The notes under the pieces were generated by a model that worked only from the letters and a program-made list of their open reading frames with translations, was not told the DNA's origin and searched no databases. From NCBI RefSeq assembly GCF_013201705.1, contig NZ_CP053837.1, forward strand, positions 310,001-374,000: a stretch of DNA of 64,000 bases, in the 5' to 3' direction. This DNA is from Aliarcobacter faecis. GTDB taxonomy: Bacteria > Campylobacterota > Campylobacteria > Campylobacterales > Arcobacteraceae. Within the stretch, counting starts at the first letter, position 1. The number at the start of each line of letters is the position of its first letter. Made by a program: the position numbers and the translations under genes. Below are positions 1 through 8,765 of this stretch, piece by piece.

Positions 1-1
1 T

Positions 2-36
2 AAAAAGGAGAGAGTTTTATACTCTCTCCTTTTTTT
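2..36. terminator. Bidirectional rho-independent terminator
   Basis: A 14-bp perfect stem (2-15 with 21-34) around a 5-base loop, with A-run on the left and T-run on the right, so it can stop transcription from either side. It lies just beyond the stop codon of the minus-strand penicillin-binding protein gene and closes that operon. Confidence 0.85.
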
Positions 37-83
37 ATTATTTTTAAACTAGTTCAGATAAAATCTGAGCTTAAAATAATTCT

Positions 84-2075
84 TTAAAACTCCATTGTAT
101 TAGGATCAGAAATAGATTGTTCTATAATTATTTGTGAATCTACATCAGGCAGTGGAGATTTATCTGTATAAAGTTCAGTTTTTCCACCAATTTCACCACT
201 ATAAACATTATTTGGTTTTGTAAATGTTCTTGGAATTTCAGGATGAATTTCAAGGTATTTCTTATAAAAATATGAGAACGCTGGAGCTGCTATTGTTCCA
301 CCCATTTCTGCTCTTCTCATTGGAGTATTATCATCATTTCCAAACCAAACTATTGTTTGAATAGATGGAGAATATCCACAAAACCAAGCATCTACATTTT
401 CATTTGTTGTTCCAGTTTTTCCTGCAAGTTCAATACCTGTAACAGCAGCTCTTTTTCCAGTACCTTTTGTGATAACATCTTGTAATATTGATGTTGTAAG
501 GTAGGCTTGTTCAGGAGTTGTAATTTCTACTTTTTCTGTTTCAAATGTTGTTGTATTTCCATCTTTATCTATAATTTGTTCAACAATATATGGTTTTACC
601 ATTGTTCCACCGTTAGATAAAACTGTATATGCTTGAGAAAATTCAATTAAAGATAAGTTCATAGAGCCTAAAGCTAGTGATAAATCTTGATTTACATTTT
701 TAAATCCATATCTCTTAAGTTCATTTGCAACTTTTCCTATTCCAATATCTGTAACTAAATTTAGAGTTGAAAGGTTCCTTGAATGTGTTAAGGAGTCTCT
801 AAAGCTAACTATCCCTTGAAAATTTCCACCAGAATTTTTTGGTTGCCATTTCTTTTGAACACCTCCAACACTATATGTATAAGTTCTTCCAATATCAAAA
901 AGTTGGCTTGCAGGATTATACCCTTCATCTAAGGCAATTTGATATAAAAATGGCTTTATAGCACTTCCTGCTTGTCTGATTGATTGAAAAGCTCTATTAA
1001 ATACTGAAATTTGATAATCAACTCCACCTATAAGAGCCAAAATTTTACCAGTACTATTTTCAAGAGTTATCATAGCAGCATTTAACTCTTTTGTAAAAGC
1101 ATCATTTGTTGGATTTTTTGAGTTTTGTCTAATATCAAAATCTCTTTTTTTAGACTCTTCATAAGATTTTCTGATAGCTTCATTTGCTATTTCTTGAGCT
1201 TCTAAATCTATAGTTAAATATACTTTATAACCTCCCGATAGTATGTCAGGAAAATCATTTGATAATTGATTTATAGCATAATCAACTGCATAGGGAGCAA
1301 CATTTTGAGTTAAAGTTTGATTAAAAATGACTGGTTTCTCATTCATAGAATTTTCATATTGCTCTTTACTAATCCAACCTAGAGTATCAAGTCTTGTAAT
1401 TACTTGGTTCGCACGTGCGAGTGAAACTTCTAGATTTTTTGTAGGGTCATAAAAACTTGGTGCTCTTGGAAGTCCAACTAAAATTGCTATCTCTTTTAAA
1501 CTAAGTTCATATAGCTCTTTTTTAAAATATCCTTTTGCAGCAGTTTTAATACCATAATAACCATGTCCAAAATATACATGATTTAAATATCGCTCTAAAA
1601 TTTCCTCTTTTGTAAGAATAGTTTCAAGTCTAATTGCGAGAAGTGCTTCTTTTACTTTTCTCATAAGTTTTTTTTCTCTACTTAAAACTAATACTTTTAT
1701 TAGTTGCTGAGTTAATGTACTTGCACCTTCACTATATCCACCAGATTTTATATTTTTAATCATTGCTCTACTAATTGCATCTGGATTGATTCCAAAGTGT
1801 TCAAAAAATTGAGTATCTTCAATAGCAACTAATCCTTCAATTACTCGTGCAGGGATATCATCATATTTTACATATTCTCTATTCTCTTCTTTAAAAGTAT
1901 TTGCAAGAAGTTTTCCATTTTTATCAAAAAATTGAGTACTCTGTTTTGGTTGATAGTTTACAACGCTATTTATATCATCTTTTATCTCTTCATATAAATC
2001 ATATAAATAAATAGTTGCAACAAGACCTACAATAATTGATATTGCAAAAAAGAGTTTTATAAAGAATTTCATCAT
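84..2075 (-). CDS. mrcA: Bifunctional penicillin-binding protein 1A (class A PBP)
   Basis: Polymerises lipid II glycan strands and cross-links the peptides in the periplasm, anchored in the inner membrane. A single membrane segment (about 5-25) precedes a GT51 glycosyltransferase domain with EDTQFFEHFG at 86 (catalytic Glu), TLTQQL at 120 and ERYLNHVYFG near 161. The C-terminal transpeptidase has all three penicillin-binding motifs: SAIK (near 372), SRN (near 433) and KTGTT (near 553). The 663-residue length fits PBP1A. The start has two consecutive ATG codons; an AGGA lies upstream and either is possible. It is the last gene of the gpmI-ABC-PBP unit, 2 bases after the ABC gene, and sits near mraY and murD, which make its substrate. 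The family call is solid; the exact symbol (mrcA or pbpA) is convention. Confidence 0.93.
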   Translation of the reverse strand: MMKFFIKLFFAISIIVGLVATIYLYDLYEEIKDDINSVVNYQPKQSTQFFDKNGKLLANTFKEENREYVKYDDIPARVIEGLVAIEDTQFFEHFGINPDAISRAMIKNIKSGGYSEGASTLTQQLIKVLVLSREKKLMRKVKEALLAIRLETILTKEEILERYLNHVYFGHGYYGIKTAAKGYFKKELYELSLKEIAILVGLPRAPSFYDPTKNLEVSLARANQVITRLDTLGWISKEQYENSMNEKPVIFNQTLTQNVAPYAVDYAINQLSNDFPDILSGGYKVYLTIDLEAQEIANEAIRKSYEESKKRDFDIRQNSKNPTNDAFTKELNAAMITLENSTGKILALIGGVDYQISVFNRAFQSIRQAGSAIKPFLYQIALDEGYNPASQLFDIGRTYTYSVGGVQKKWQPKNSGGNFQGIVSFRDSLTHSRNLSTLNLVTDIGIGKVANELKRYGFKNVNQDLSLALGSMNLSLIEFSQAYTVLSNGGTMVKPYIVEQIIDKDGNTTTFETEKVEITTPEQAYLTTSILQDVITKGTGKRAAVTGIELAGKTGTTNENVDAWFCGYSPSIQTIVWFGNDDNTPMRRAEMGGTIAAPAFSYFYKKYLEIHPEIPRTFTKPNNVYSGEIGGKTELYTDKSPLPDVDSQIIIEQSISDPNTMEF

Positions 2076-2077
2076 AT

Positions 2078-2767
2078 TTAAGTCCTAAATTTTTTGTTTT
2101 TAAAGCTTGAGTTTAAAAGTTGTTTTGTATATTCATCTTTTGGATTATTTAAAATATTATTTGTTTCGCCAAATTCAATAATTTTACCATTTTTTATAAT
2201 AATTGTATCATCACAAATCTCTTTAATTGTTTCTATATCGTGAGTTACAAAAAGTATTTTAATATTAAGTTTATCTTTCAAATCTTTGACAATATTTATA
2301 ATATTTGTTTTATTCTCAAAATCAAGAGCAGTTGTAGGTTCATCTAATAAAAGAAGTTTTATATTACGGCTAATAGCAATGGCAATAACAACTCTTTGAA
2401 TCTGTCCACCACTAATTTGAGAAGGGTATTTTTCTAAAATATCTAAGGGTAGATTTAAAAGTGAAAAAACCTCTCTCTTTTTCTCTTCACTACAAAATAT
2501 TTGATTTTTTATCTTTGTCATTTGAGATAGTGAAGTAAAAGGATTTTGAGGAATAAAACCAATAGTATTAAAATTTAATTCAAAATCACTACTTATATCT
2601 TTTTCTATAATTAAAGAATTTGGAAGTAAATTTAAAATAGCTTTTAATGTTAGCGATTTTCCACTTCCACTCTCTCCAATTAAAGCAGTGGAAGTAGATA
2701 TTGTAAAATTGATATCAACTAAATTTTTACTATTTGAACTAATTTTTAACTTTTTTATCTCTATCAA
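2078..2767 (-). CDS. ABC transporter ATP-binding protein (orphan, Opp/Dpp-like)
   Basis: An ABC ATPase of 229 residues: Walker A GESGSGKS at 31-38, Q-loop IPQNPF near 73, signature SGGQIQR near 118, Walker B LLLLDEPTT near 137, and the switch histidine in FVTHD near 174. The QNPFTSLSQ region and the C-terminal ILNNP(K)DEYTKQLL stretch resemble DppD/OppD-type peptide and nickel importer ATPases. No permease or binding protein is nearby, so the substrate is unknown. Its ATG overlaps the gpmI stop by 4 bases and it ends 2 bases before the PBP gene, so it is translationally coupled within that operon. Length is shorter than full OppD (about 320), lacking the C-terminal oligopeptide-type extension. 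Confidence 0.82.
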   Translation of the reverse strand: MIEIKKLKISSNSKNLVDINFTISTSTALIGESGSGKSLTLKAILNLLPNSLIIEKDISSDFELNFNTIGFIPQNPFTSLSQMTKIKNQIFCSEEKKREVFSLLNLPLDILEKYPSQISGGQIQRVVIAIAISRNIKLLLLDEPTTALDFENKTNIINIVKDLKDKLNIKILFVTHDIETIKEICDDTIIIKNGKIIEFGETNNILNNPKDEYTKQLLNSSFKNKKFRT

Positions 2768-4239
2768 ATTAGTGGTTCGTCCATCTCTTTTGGAATTTCA
2801 AGATTCATTAGTTTTAAAATTGTTGGTGCAATATTATTTAAACTACCCTCTTTTACTTTTGTTACATTTGGTGCAAGAACAAAACAGTAAACATCTCCAA
2901 CAGTATGATTTGTAAGAGTATTTCCATCTTCATCTTTCATCATTTCACAATTTCCATGATCTGATGTTAAAACTATATTGTAGTTACTATTTTTTGCTTC
3001 TTCAACTATTAATCCTAACTCATAATCAACAGCTTCAACAGCTTTTATTGCAGCTTCATAAACTCCTGTATGTCCAACCATATCACCATTTGCAAAGTTT
3101 ACAACTATAAAATCAGTTCCATTCTTCATAGCAGTACGTACAGCATCTCCTACTTCTGGTGCTGACATTTGGGGTTGTAAATCATAGGTTGCAACATTTG
3201 GAGATGGAATTAAAACTCTAGTTTCATTTAAAAATGGCTCTTCGACTCCACCATTAAAGAAAAAAGTTACATGGGCATATTTTTCAGTTTCAGCAGTATG
3301 TAGTTGAGTTAATCCAGCATTTGAGATAATTTCTGCTAGAGTATTTGTTGGATTATCTTTAGGGAAAATTACAGGAATTTCTACATTTTTATCATATTCA
3401 GTCATACTTGCTAAATTTAAATTTAATTTTTTTGTAGTAAACTCTTTAAAATTTTTTTTTGCAAAAACACTAGAAAGTTCTCTTGCTCTATCACTTCTAA
3501 AGTTACAAAAAATTATTCCATCATTATCTTTTATTCCTTCAAAGCCATCAAAAGCAGTAGGAATAATAAATTCATCAAAAATCTCATTTTTATATGAAGT
3601 ATCTACAAAATCTAAGATATTTTGTGAAGTTTTAGGAGAGCAGTTTACCATTGAATTATATGCTTTTTCAACTCTGTCCCAACGATTGTCTCTATCCATT
3701 CCATAATATCTTCCACCAATTGTTGCTATTTTTATATCATCATTACAAATATTTAAAATTTGTTGAATATAAATTTTTGCACAATTTGGTGCTACATCTC
3801 TTCCATCTGTTATTAAATGAAGCCAAACTTTTTTTCCAAAACTTTGTGAAATTTTAGCCATTGCAATAATATGGTCAATATGTGAGTGAACACCACCATC
3901 ACTAACAAGACCAATTAAATGAATATTATTTGAATTTGTTATTGTATTTTTTACAATTTTATTCTCTTTTAATGTATCATTTTTTATTGCTAAATGAATT
4001 TTTACTAAATCCTGATATAAAACTCTTCCACTTCCAATAGTCATATGCCCAACTTCACTATTTCCCATTTGATTTTCTGGTAATCCAACATACTCTCCAT
4101 ATGTATGAATTAAACTATAAGGAACATTCGAAAAAAGGTAGTCATAAGTTGGTTTTTTTGCATTACAAAAAGCATTGAAATTATTTGAACTGTTATGCCC
4201 AATACCATCTGTGATAATTAATACTGTTTTATTACTCAT
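2764..4239 (-). CDS. gpmI: 2,3-bisphosphoglycerate-independent phosphoglycerate mutase
   Basis: Interconverts 3- and 2-phosphoglycerate in glycolysis/gluconeogenesis using two Mn ions, in the cytosol. Metal-binding Asp11 (ITDGIG) and the phosphorylated Ser61 in MGNSEVGH are present; DGRD near 146, the RYYGMDRDNRWDR stretch near 178 and LTSDHGNCEMM near 428 complete the active site of the alkaline-phosphatase-like fold. The 491-residue length is normal for the Campylobacterota form. First gene of the minus-strand operon with the ABC ATPase (4-base overlap) and PBP. Its promoter shares the short region with divergent mraY; TATAAT on the minus strand is found at 4289-4284 and again at 4274-4269. 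Confidence 0.96.
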   Translation of the reverse strand: MSNKTVLIITDGIGHNSSNNFNAFCNAKKPTYDYLFSNVPYSLIHTYGEYVGLPENQMGNSEVGHMTIGSGRVLYQDLVKIHLAIKNDTLKENKIVKNTITNSNNIHLIGLVSDGGVHSHIDHIIAMAKISQSFGKKVWLHLITDGRDVAPNCAKIYIQQILNICNDDIKIATIGGRYYGMDRDNRWDRVEKAYNSMVNCSPKTSQNILDFVDTSYKNEIFDEFIIPTAFDGFEGIKDNDGIIFCNFRSDRARELSSVFAKKNFKEFTTKKLNLNLASMTEYDKNVEIPVIFPKDNPTNTLAEIISNAGLTQLHTAETEKYAHVTFFFNGGVEEPFLNETRVLIPSPNVATYDLQPQMSAPEVGDAVRTAMKNGTDFIVVNFANGDMVGHTGVYEAAIKAVEAVDYELGLIVEEAKNSNYNIVLTSDHGNCEMMKDEDGNTLTNHTVGDVYCFVLAPNVTKVKEGSLNNIAPTILKLMNLEIPKEMDEPLI

Positions 4240-4270
4240 TTATTTAAACCTTTTAAAATCTTTAATATAT

Positions 4271-4276
4271 TATAAT
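4271..4276 (+). promoter_or_regulatory. -10 element of the mraY promoter, inside a palindrome
   Basis: TATAAT 33 bases before the mraY start, with no clear -35, as usual for Campylobacterota. It overlaps the perfect palindrome ATAATCGCGATTAT (4272-4285), and minus-strand TATAAT copies for divergent gpmI lie at 4269-4274 and 4284-4289, so both promoters share the same bases. Confidence 0.6.
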
Positions 4277-4308
4277 CGCGATTATTATATCAAAATCAAG
4301 GTTTAATT

Positions 4309-5370
4309 TTGTTTTACTGGCTCTACCGACATTTAGAAATCAATATCTTTCAATATATTTCAGTTCGTGCAGGAATTAGCTTCTTTTTAGCTTTCGTTTT
4401 AACTATGTATCTAATGCCAAAATTTATAAGATGGGCGAGGGCAAAGAAAGCTTCTCAACCAATTTATGAATTAGCTCCAGAAGCTCATAAAATAAAAGCA
4501 GGAACTCCAACTATGGGAGGAGTTATATTTATTTTTTCAACAATAATTGCCACAATCTTAACAGCAAAATTAAATAATTTTTATATTGTTGGTGGACTTT
4601 TAACTTTAGCACTTTTTTCATTAATTGGTATTCAAGATGATTATAAAAAAATAAGTAAAGCAAGAAATAGTGCAGGTCTAAGTGCTAGAATGAAACTTCT
4701 GTTTCAATTTTTAAGTGCAGGAATTGTTGTAGGAATGTTATATTATTTTGGACATACAAGTGATTTATATACACCATTTTATAAGTATCCTATCTTTGAA
4801 ATGGGTGCTTTTGCAATAGTTTTTTGGATGTTTGTAGTTGTTGGTTCATCAAATGCAGTTAATCTTACAGATGGTCTTGATGGTCTTGCAACTGTTCCCT
4901 CTATTTTAGCTTTTACTACTTTATCTATTTTAGTTTATGTTGTTGGACATATTGGATTTGCTAATTATTTATTAATGCCAAGTATTAGTATCGCAGGTGA
5001 ATTAGCCGTTATGGGAGCTGCTATTTGTGGAGCTTTGATTGGATTTTTATGGTTTAATGCTTATCCTGCTGAAGTTTTTATGGGAGATAGTGGTTCTTTA
5101 CCATTGGGAGCTTTTATGGGATATTTAGCAATTGTTTCAAAATCTGAACTTCTTCTTTTAGCTATTGGCTTTATATTTGTTTTAGAGACGGTTTCTGTTA
5201 TGCTTCAAGTTGGGTCTTATAAATTGAGACAAAAAAGAGTTTTTTTAATGGCTCCTATTCATCACCATTTTGAGCAAAAAGGTTGGAAAGAGAATAAAAT
5301 AATTGTGAGATTTTGGATAATATCATTTATGGCAAATCTTATTGCTCTATCTAGTTTAAAGTTGAGATAA
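4309..5370 (+). CDS. mraY: Phospho-N-acetylmuramoyl-pentapeptide transferase
   Basis: Transfers phospho-MurNAc-pentapeptide from UDP to undecaprenyl phosphate, giving lipid I, the first membrane step of peptidoglycan synthesis. The protein has about ten membrane segments and the family motifs [13 protein letters not shown] (near 184, with the catalytic aspartates), GDSGSLPLG (near 263) and MAPIHHHFE (near 318). The start is TTG, supported by an upstream AAGG at 4298-4301 and by the typical MraY beginning (FYWLYRHL). It is followed after 3 bases by murD, the next wall-precursor enzyme, and is divergent from gpmI. Length 353 is normal. Confidence 0.96.
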   Translation: MFYWLYRHLEINIFQYISVRAGISFFLAFVLTMYLMPKFIRWARAKKASQPIYELAPEAHKIKAGTPTMGGVIFIFSTIIATILTAKLNNFYIVGGLLTLALFSLIGIQDDYKKISKARNSAGLSARMKLLFQFLSAGIVVGMLYYFGHTSDLYTPFYKYPIFEMGAFAIVFWMFVVVGSSNAVNLTDGLDGLATVPSILAFTTLSILVYVVGHIGFANYLLMPSISIAGELAVMGAAICGALIGFLWFNAYPAEVFMGDSGSLPLGAFMGYLAIVSKSELLLLAIGFIFVLETVSVMLQVGSYKLRQKRVFLMAPIHHHFEQKGWKENKIIVRFWIISFMANLIALSSLKLR

Positions 5371-5373
5371 TTT

Positions 5374-6543
5374 ATGAAAGATTTAGAAAATTTAAGAATT
5401 TTAGGAAAAGGTAAAACTGCTCTTGCTCTAAAAAAGAGATTTCCTAGTGCAAAGCTTTTTGATGACAATGATTTTGATGTTTTTGATAAAAGTTCGGAAG
5501 ATTTAACTATTGTGAGTCCTGGAATTCCACCACATAATAAGCTTGTGTTAAACTCTAAAAATATCTCTAGTGATTATGATCTGTTTTATGATGATATACC
5601 TTTTTCTATATGGATAAGTGGTACAAATGGAAAAACAACAACGACTCAAATGTGTCAGCATTTATTAGAAAAATTTAACTCTTGTTATGGTGGAAATATT
5701 GGAGTTCCTTTAAGTGGTCTTGATAAAAACAAGAAAATATGGATACTTGAAACTTCATCTTTTACTCTTCACTATACACAAAGAGCAAAACCAAATATAT
5801 ATATTCTTTTACCAATTACTGAGGATCACATAACTTGGCATGGAAGTTTTGATGAGTATAAAAATGCAAAATTAAAACCTCTATTATTAATGAATGAAAA
5901 TGATGTCGCAATAATTCCTAGTGAGTTTAAAGATTTTAAAACTAATGCACATACTATATATTATAGTTGTAGTGATGATTTATGTTTACATTTTAATATT
6001 GATAAAAATAAAATTGAGTTTAATGAACCTTTTTTATTAGATGCTATTATGGCAATTGTTGCTAGAAAAATAATTTTTGATGATATAGATTATGATTTAA
6101 TAAACTCTTATAAAATTGATAAACATAAAGTTGAAGAGTTTAGAGATAGTAAAAATAGATTATGGATTGATGATAGTAAGGCTACAAATTATGATGCAAC
6201 AATAAATGCACTTATTCCATATAAAGATAAAAATATACATATAATATTAGGTGGTGATGATAAAGGTGCTAGTTTAGAAGTTCTCTTTGAAAATATTAAG
6301 GATTTAGATATTTTTGTTTATGCAATAGGTTCAAATATGAGAAGAGTTATGAATTACTGTAAAGAATATAATATCAAAGTAATGGAGTGTCAATTTTTAG
6401 AAATAGCTGTTAAAAATATAGATAAAAATTTAAAAGAAAATAGTATAGGAATATTATCTCCAGCAGCTGCTTCTCTTGACCAATTTAAATCATATGCAGA
6501 AAGAGGGGATGAATTTAAGAAATTTGTAAATAATTTAAGTTAA
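5374..6543 (+). CDS. murD: UDP-N-acetylmuramoylalanine--D-glutamate ligase
   Basis: Adds D-glutamate to UDP-MurNAc-L-Ala using ATP in the cytosol. A short Rossmann-like N-terminal domain (to about 75) is followed by the ATP loop SGTNGKTTTT at 82-91, the central Mur ligase domain with ITEDHITWHG near 150, and the C-terminal domain starting around the DDSKATNYDAT motif near 267, which is typical of MurD. At 389 residues it is shorter than the E. coli enzyme (about 438), mainly in the N-terminal domain, as is common in Campylobacterota. It is co-transcribed with mraY. Confidence 0.93.
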   Translation: MKDLENLRILGKGKTALALKKRFPSAKLFDDNDFDVFDKSSEDLTIVSPGIPPHNKLVLNSKNISSDYDLFYDDIPFSIWISGTNGKTTTTQMCQHLLEKFNSCYGGNIGVPLSGLDKNKKIWILETSSFTLHYTQRAKPNIYILLPITEDHITWHGSFDEYKNAKLKPLLLMNENDVAIIPSEFKDFKTNAHTIYYSCSDDLCLHFNIDKNKIEFNEPFLLDAIMAIVARKIIFDDIDYDLINSYKIDKHKVEEFRDSKNRLWIDDSKATNYDATINALIPYKDKNIHIILGGDDKGASLEVLFENIKDLDIFVYAIGSNMRRVMNYCKEYNIKVMECQFLEIAVKNIDKNLKENSIGILSPAAASLDQFKSYAERGDEFKKFVNNLS

Positions 6544-6561
6544 TATTAATATTATTACTTG

Positions 6562-6567
6562 TATAAT
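6562..6567 (+). promoter_or_regulatory. -10 element of the tRNA cluster promoter
   Basis: TATAAT ending 18 bases before the first tRNA base, so transcription would begin about 10 bases upstream of the mature tRNA-Phe. It drives at least the four tRNA genes that follow. Confidence 0.6.
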
Positions 6568-6585
6568 TGCACTCCAATTTGCAGT

Positions 6586-6661
6586 GGTTCGATAGCTCAG
6601 TCGGTAGAGCAAAGGATTGAAAATCCTTGTGTCGACAGTTCGATTCTGTCTCGAACCACCA
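6586..6661 (+). tRNA. tRNA-Phe (GAA)
   Basis: Full cloverleaf: acceptor stem GGTTCGA/TCGAACC, D-arm with GCTCAGTCGGTAGAGC, anticodon loop TTGAAAA giving anticodon GAA, T-arm CAGTTCGATTCTG, discriminator A and encoded CCA at 6659-6661. 76 nt. Confidence 0.97.
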
Positions 6662-6673
6662 TTTTGATTTGGT

Positions 6674-6750
6674 GCTGGTGTAGCTCAGTTGGCTAGAGCA
6701 GCTGATTTGTAATCAGCAGGTCGGGGGTTCAACTCCCTTCACCAGCTCCA
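6674..6750 (+). tRNA. tRNA-Thr (TGT)
   Basis: Acceptor GCTGGTG/CACCAGC, anticodon stem GCTGA/TCAGC with loop TTTGTAA (anticodon TGT), T-loop GGTTCAACT, discriminator T and encoded CCA. 77 nt. First of the Thr-Tyr-Gly trio that precedes tuf, an arrangement also known from the E. coli tufB operon. Confidence 0.97.
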
Positions 6751-6807
6751 TATTTGTCTTGCGTAAGTTTAAGAAACAGCGCTTGACCAGAACAATAATT
6801 TTACAAC

Positions 6808-6892
6808 GGTGAGGTTGGAGAGTGGTCAAATCCTGCGGACTGTAAATCCGCCGCCTACGGCTTCGAAGGTTCAAATCCTTCTCTCACCACCA
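6808..6892 (+). tRNA. tRNA-Tyr (GTA)
   Basis: Class II tRNA of 85 nt with a long variable arm (CGCCTACGGC region). Acceptor GGTGAGG/TCTCACC, anticodon stem GCGGA/TCCGC with loop CTGTAAA (anticodon GTA), discriminator A and encoded CCA. Confidence 0.97.
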
Positions 6893-6901
6893 CGCAATGT
6901 T

Positions 6902-6978
6902 GCGGGAGTAGCTCAGTTGGCTAGAGCTTCTGCCTTCCAAGCAGACTGTCGCGAGTTCGAGTCTCGTCTCCCGCTCCA
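6902..6978 (+). tRNA. tRNA-Gly (TCC)
   Basis: Acceptor GCGGGAG/CTCCCGC, anticodon stem TCTGC/GCAGA with loop CTTCCAA (anticodon TCC), T-loop GTTCGAGT, discriminator T and encoded CCA. 77 nt. Lies 9 bases after tRNA-Tyr. Confidence 0.97.
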
Positions 6979-6992
6979 TATTTATTGATTAC

Positions 6993-7048
6993 TGGGAGCT
7001 GAGTTATAACGCAATTATTTTTATAACTCTTTACATTTATATCTCCCA
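6993..7048 (+). terminator. Stem-loop between the tRNA cluster and tuf
   Basis: Two stacked stems, TGGGAG (6993-6998) with CTCCCA (7043-7048) and GAGTTATA (7001-7008) with TATAACTC (7022-7029), then AT-rich sequence. It sits 14 bases after tRNA-Gly and before the tuf promoter. It may end the tRNA transcript or act as a processing structure; there is no long T-run directly behind it. Confidence 0.5.
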
Positions 7049-7076
7049 ATTAATTTAATTTTTAGTATTTAAGTAA

Positions 7077-7082
7077 TATAAT
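7077..7082 (+). promoter_or_regulatory. -10 element of the tuf promoter
   Basis: TATAAT placed about 107 bases before the tuf start, which leaves a leader RNA of roughly 100 bases containing a strong hairpin. Confidence 0.6.
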
Positions 7083-7109
7083 ACGCATCACATTTGTGAA
7101 TAACAAATC

Positions 7110-7153
7110 CCCTCTGAATAGAGAAGCCAAAGAAGGCTTATCTACTCAGAGGG
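7110..7153 (+). promoter_or_regulatory. Structured leader hairpin of tuf
   Basis: A three-part stem: CCCTCTGA (7110-7117) with TCAGAGGG (7146-7153), TAGA with TCTA, and AAGCC with GGCTT closing a small loop. No T-run follows, so it is more likely a leader control or stability element than a terminator. The tuf RBS (GAAGGGG region) lies 25 bases further on. Confidence 0.5.
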
Positions 7154-7189
7154 CAAAATAAGTAAAATAAATTTAGAAGGGGAATTCCT

Positions 7190-8398
7190 ATGGCAAAAGA
7201 AAAGTTTTCAAGAAATAAGCCACACGTAAATATCGGTACAATTGGTCACGTTGACCACGGTAAAACTACTACAACTGCTGCTATTTCAGCTGTATTGGCA
7301 TTAAAATATGGTGGAGAGATGAAAGATTACGATCAAATCGATAACGCTCCAGAAGAGAGAGAAAGAGGGATTACTATTGCTACTTCTCACATTGAGTATG
7401 AAACAGATAAAAGACACTATGCACACGTAGATTGTCCAGGACACGCGGATTATGTTAAAAACATGATTACTGGTGCTGCACAAATGGACGGAGCTATCTT
7501 AGTTATTGCTTCAACTGATGGACCAATGGCACAAACAAGAGAGCATATCTTACTTTCTAAACAAGTAGGTGTTCCTTATATCGTTGTATTCTTAAATAAA
7601 GAAGATCAATTAGATCCAGCAGATAAAGATGAAATGTTAGAATTAGTTGAAATGGAAATTAGAGAATTATTATCTACTTATGATTTCCCAGGTGATGATA
7701 CTCCAATCGTAGCTGGTTCAGCATTTAGAGCATTAGAAGAAGCTAAAGCTGGTTCAGTTGGACCATGGGCTGAAAAAATTGTTGCTTTAATGAATGCAGT
7801 TGATGAGTATATCCCAACTCCAGAAAGAGATACAGACAAACCATTCTTAATGCCTGTTGAAGATGTATTTTCAATTTCAGGAAGAGGAACAGTTGTTACT
7901 GGAAGAATTGAATTAGGAACTATCAAAGTTGGTGAAGAGATCGAAATCGTTGGATTTGGTGATACAAGAAAAACAACAGTTACTGGTGTTGAGATGTTCA
8001 GAAAAGAGATGGATCAAGGTCAAGCTGGAGATAACTGCGGTATTCTTTTAAGAGGTGTTAAAAAAGAAGAAGTAGAAAGAGGACAAGTTCTTTGTAAGCC
8101 AGGAACAATTAAACCTCATACAGAATTTAAATGTGAAGTTTATATTCTTTCAAAAGAAGAAGGTGGAAGACATACTCCATTCTTTAGTGGATATAGACCA
8201 CAATTCTATGTTAGAACAACAGATGTTACAGGTTCTTGTACATTAGCTGAAGGTACTGAAATGGTTATGCCAGGTGATAATGTTGAGATGACTGTACAAT
8301 TAGTTGCTCCAATTGCTCTTGAAAAAGGAACTAAGTTTGCTATTAGAGAGGGTGGAAGAACTGTTGGTGCTGGAGTTGTTTCAGAAATCATTAAATAA
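7190..8398 (+). CDS. tuf: Translation elongation factor Tu
   Basis: GTPase that delivers aminoacyl-tRNA to the ribosome. G-domain motifs are intact: GHVDHGKTT at 19-27, the switch [11 protein letters not shown] near 81, NKED near 136 and SAF near 174; domains II and III follow, ending in [14 protein letters not shown]. 402 residues, slightly longer than E. coli EF-Tu (394) as in related Campylobacterota. A strong AGAAGGGG ribosome site lies before the ATG. It sits between the Thr-Tyr-Gly tRNAs and rpmG. Confidence 0.99.
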   Translation: MAKEKFSRNKPHVNIGTIGHVDHGKTTTTAAISAVLALKYGGEMKDYDQIDNAPEERERGITIATSHIEYETDKRHYAHVDCPGHADYVKNMITGAAQMDGAILVIASTDGPMAQTREHILLSKQVGVPYIVVFLNKEDQLDPADKDEMLELVEMEIRELLSTYDFPGDDTPIVAGSAFRALEEAKAGSVGPWAEKIVALMNAVDEYIPTPERDTDKPFLMPVEDVFSISGRGTVVTGRIELGTIKVGEEIEIVGFGDTRKTTVTGVEMFRKEMDQGQAGDNCGILLRGVKKEEVERGQVLCKPGTIKPHTEFKCEVYILSKEEGGRHTPFFSGYRPQFYVRTTDVTGSCTLAEGTEMVMPGDNVEMTVQLVAPIALEKGTKFAIREGGRTVGAGVVSEIIK

Positions 8399-8406
8399 GG
8401 ATTATT

Positions 8407-8577
8407 ATGGCAAATGCGGTAAGAATCAAAATTGGATTAAAATGTCAAGAGAGTGGAGATATTAACTACACTACTTGGAAAAATCCAAAAACTCATACTG
8501 AAAAGTTTGAAGTTAGAAAATATTGTCCAAGATTAAAAAAACATACTACTCATAAAGAAGTAAAATTAAAATCTTGA
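8407..8577 (+). CDS. rpmG: 50S ribosomal protein L33 (bL33)
   Basis: A 56-residue basic protein starting [13 protein letters not shown] and ending HKEVKLKS, matching bL33 of the large ribosomal subunit. The central [19 protein letters not shown] segment is characteristic. It has Cys13 and a single Cys near 40, so the four-cysteine zinc ribbon of the C+ form is incomplete. The RBS (AAGGATT) lies between the tuf stop and the ATG, and it is followed by tRNA-Trp, secE and nusG, the usual order. Confidence 0.95.
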   Translation: MANAVRIKIGLKCQESGDINYTTWKNPKTHTEKFEVRKYCPRLKKHTTHKEVKLKS

Positions 8578-8583
8578 TAATTT

Positions 8584-8608
8584 AAGCTTGAGATAATTTC
8601 TCAAGCTT
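8584..8608 (+). other. Hairpin between rpmG and tRNA-Trp
   Basis: A perfect 10-bp stem, AAGCTTGAGA with TCTCAAGCTT, and a 5-base loop, ending 3 bases before tRNA-Trp. There is no T-run, so it is probably a processing or partial-termination structure at the mRNA-tRNA junction. Confidence 0.5.
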
Positions 8609-8611
8609 TAT

Positions 8612-8687
8612 AGGTCAGTAGCTCCAATGGTAGAGCATCGGATTCCAAATCCGAGTGATGGGGGTTCGAGTCCCTCCTGGCCTGCCA
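8612..8687 (+). tRNA. tRNA-Trp (CCA)
   Basis: Acceptor AGGTCAG/CTGGCCT with one G-U pair, anticodon stem TCGGA/TCCGA with loop TTCCAAA (anticodon CCA), T-loop GTTCGAGT, discriminator G and encoded CCA. 76 nt. Embedded between rpmG and secE. Confidence 0.97.
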
Positions 8688-8765
8688 CTAAATTTTTTTA
8701 AAAGAAGTTTTCTCTTTTTTTAAAAGAATTTATAAACTACTATATGTAGATAAATGGAGTAAACT

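Noticed and set aside
2688-2915. 75-codon plus-strand frame across the ABC ATPase-gpmI junction
   Set aside because: Overlaps two clear genes on the minus strand and is Leu-rich noise from AT-rich DNA.
6544-7189. Integration site for a mobile element at the tRNA cluster
   Set aside because: All four tRNAs are complete, no direct repeats of tRNA 3' ends and no integrase are near.
8584-8608. Hairpin after rpmG as a true terminator
   Set aside because: No T-run and tRNA-Trp, secE and nusG follow closely; kept only as an unspecified hairpin.
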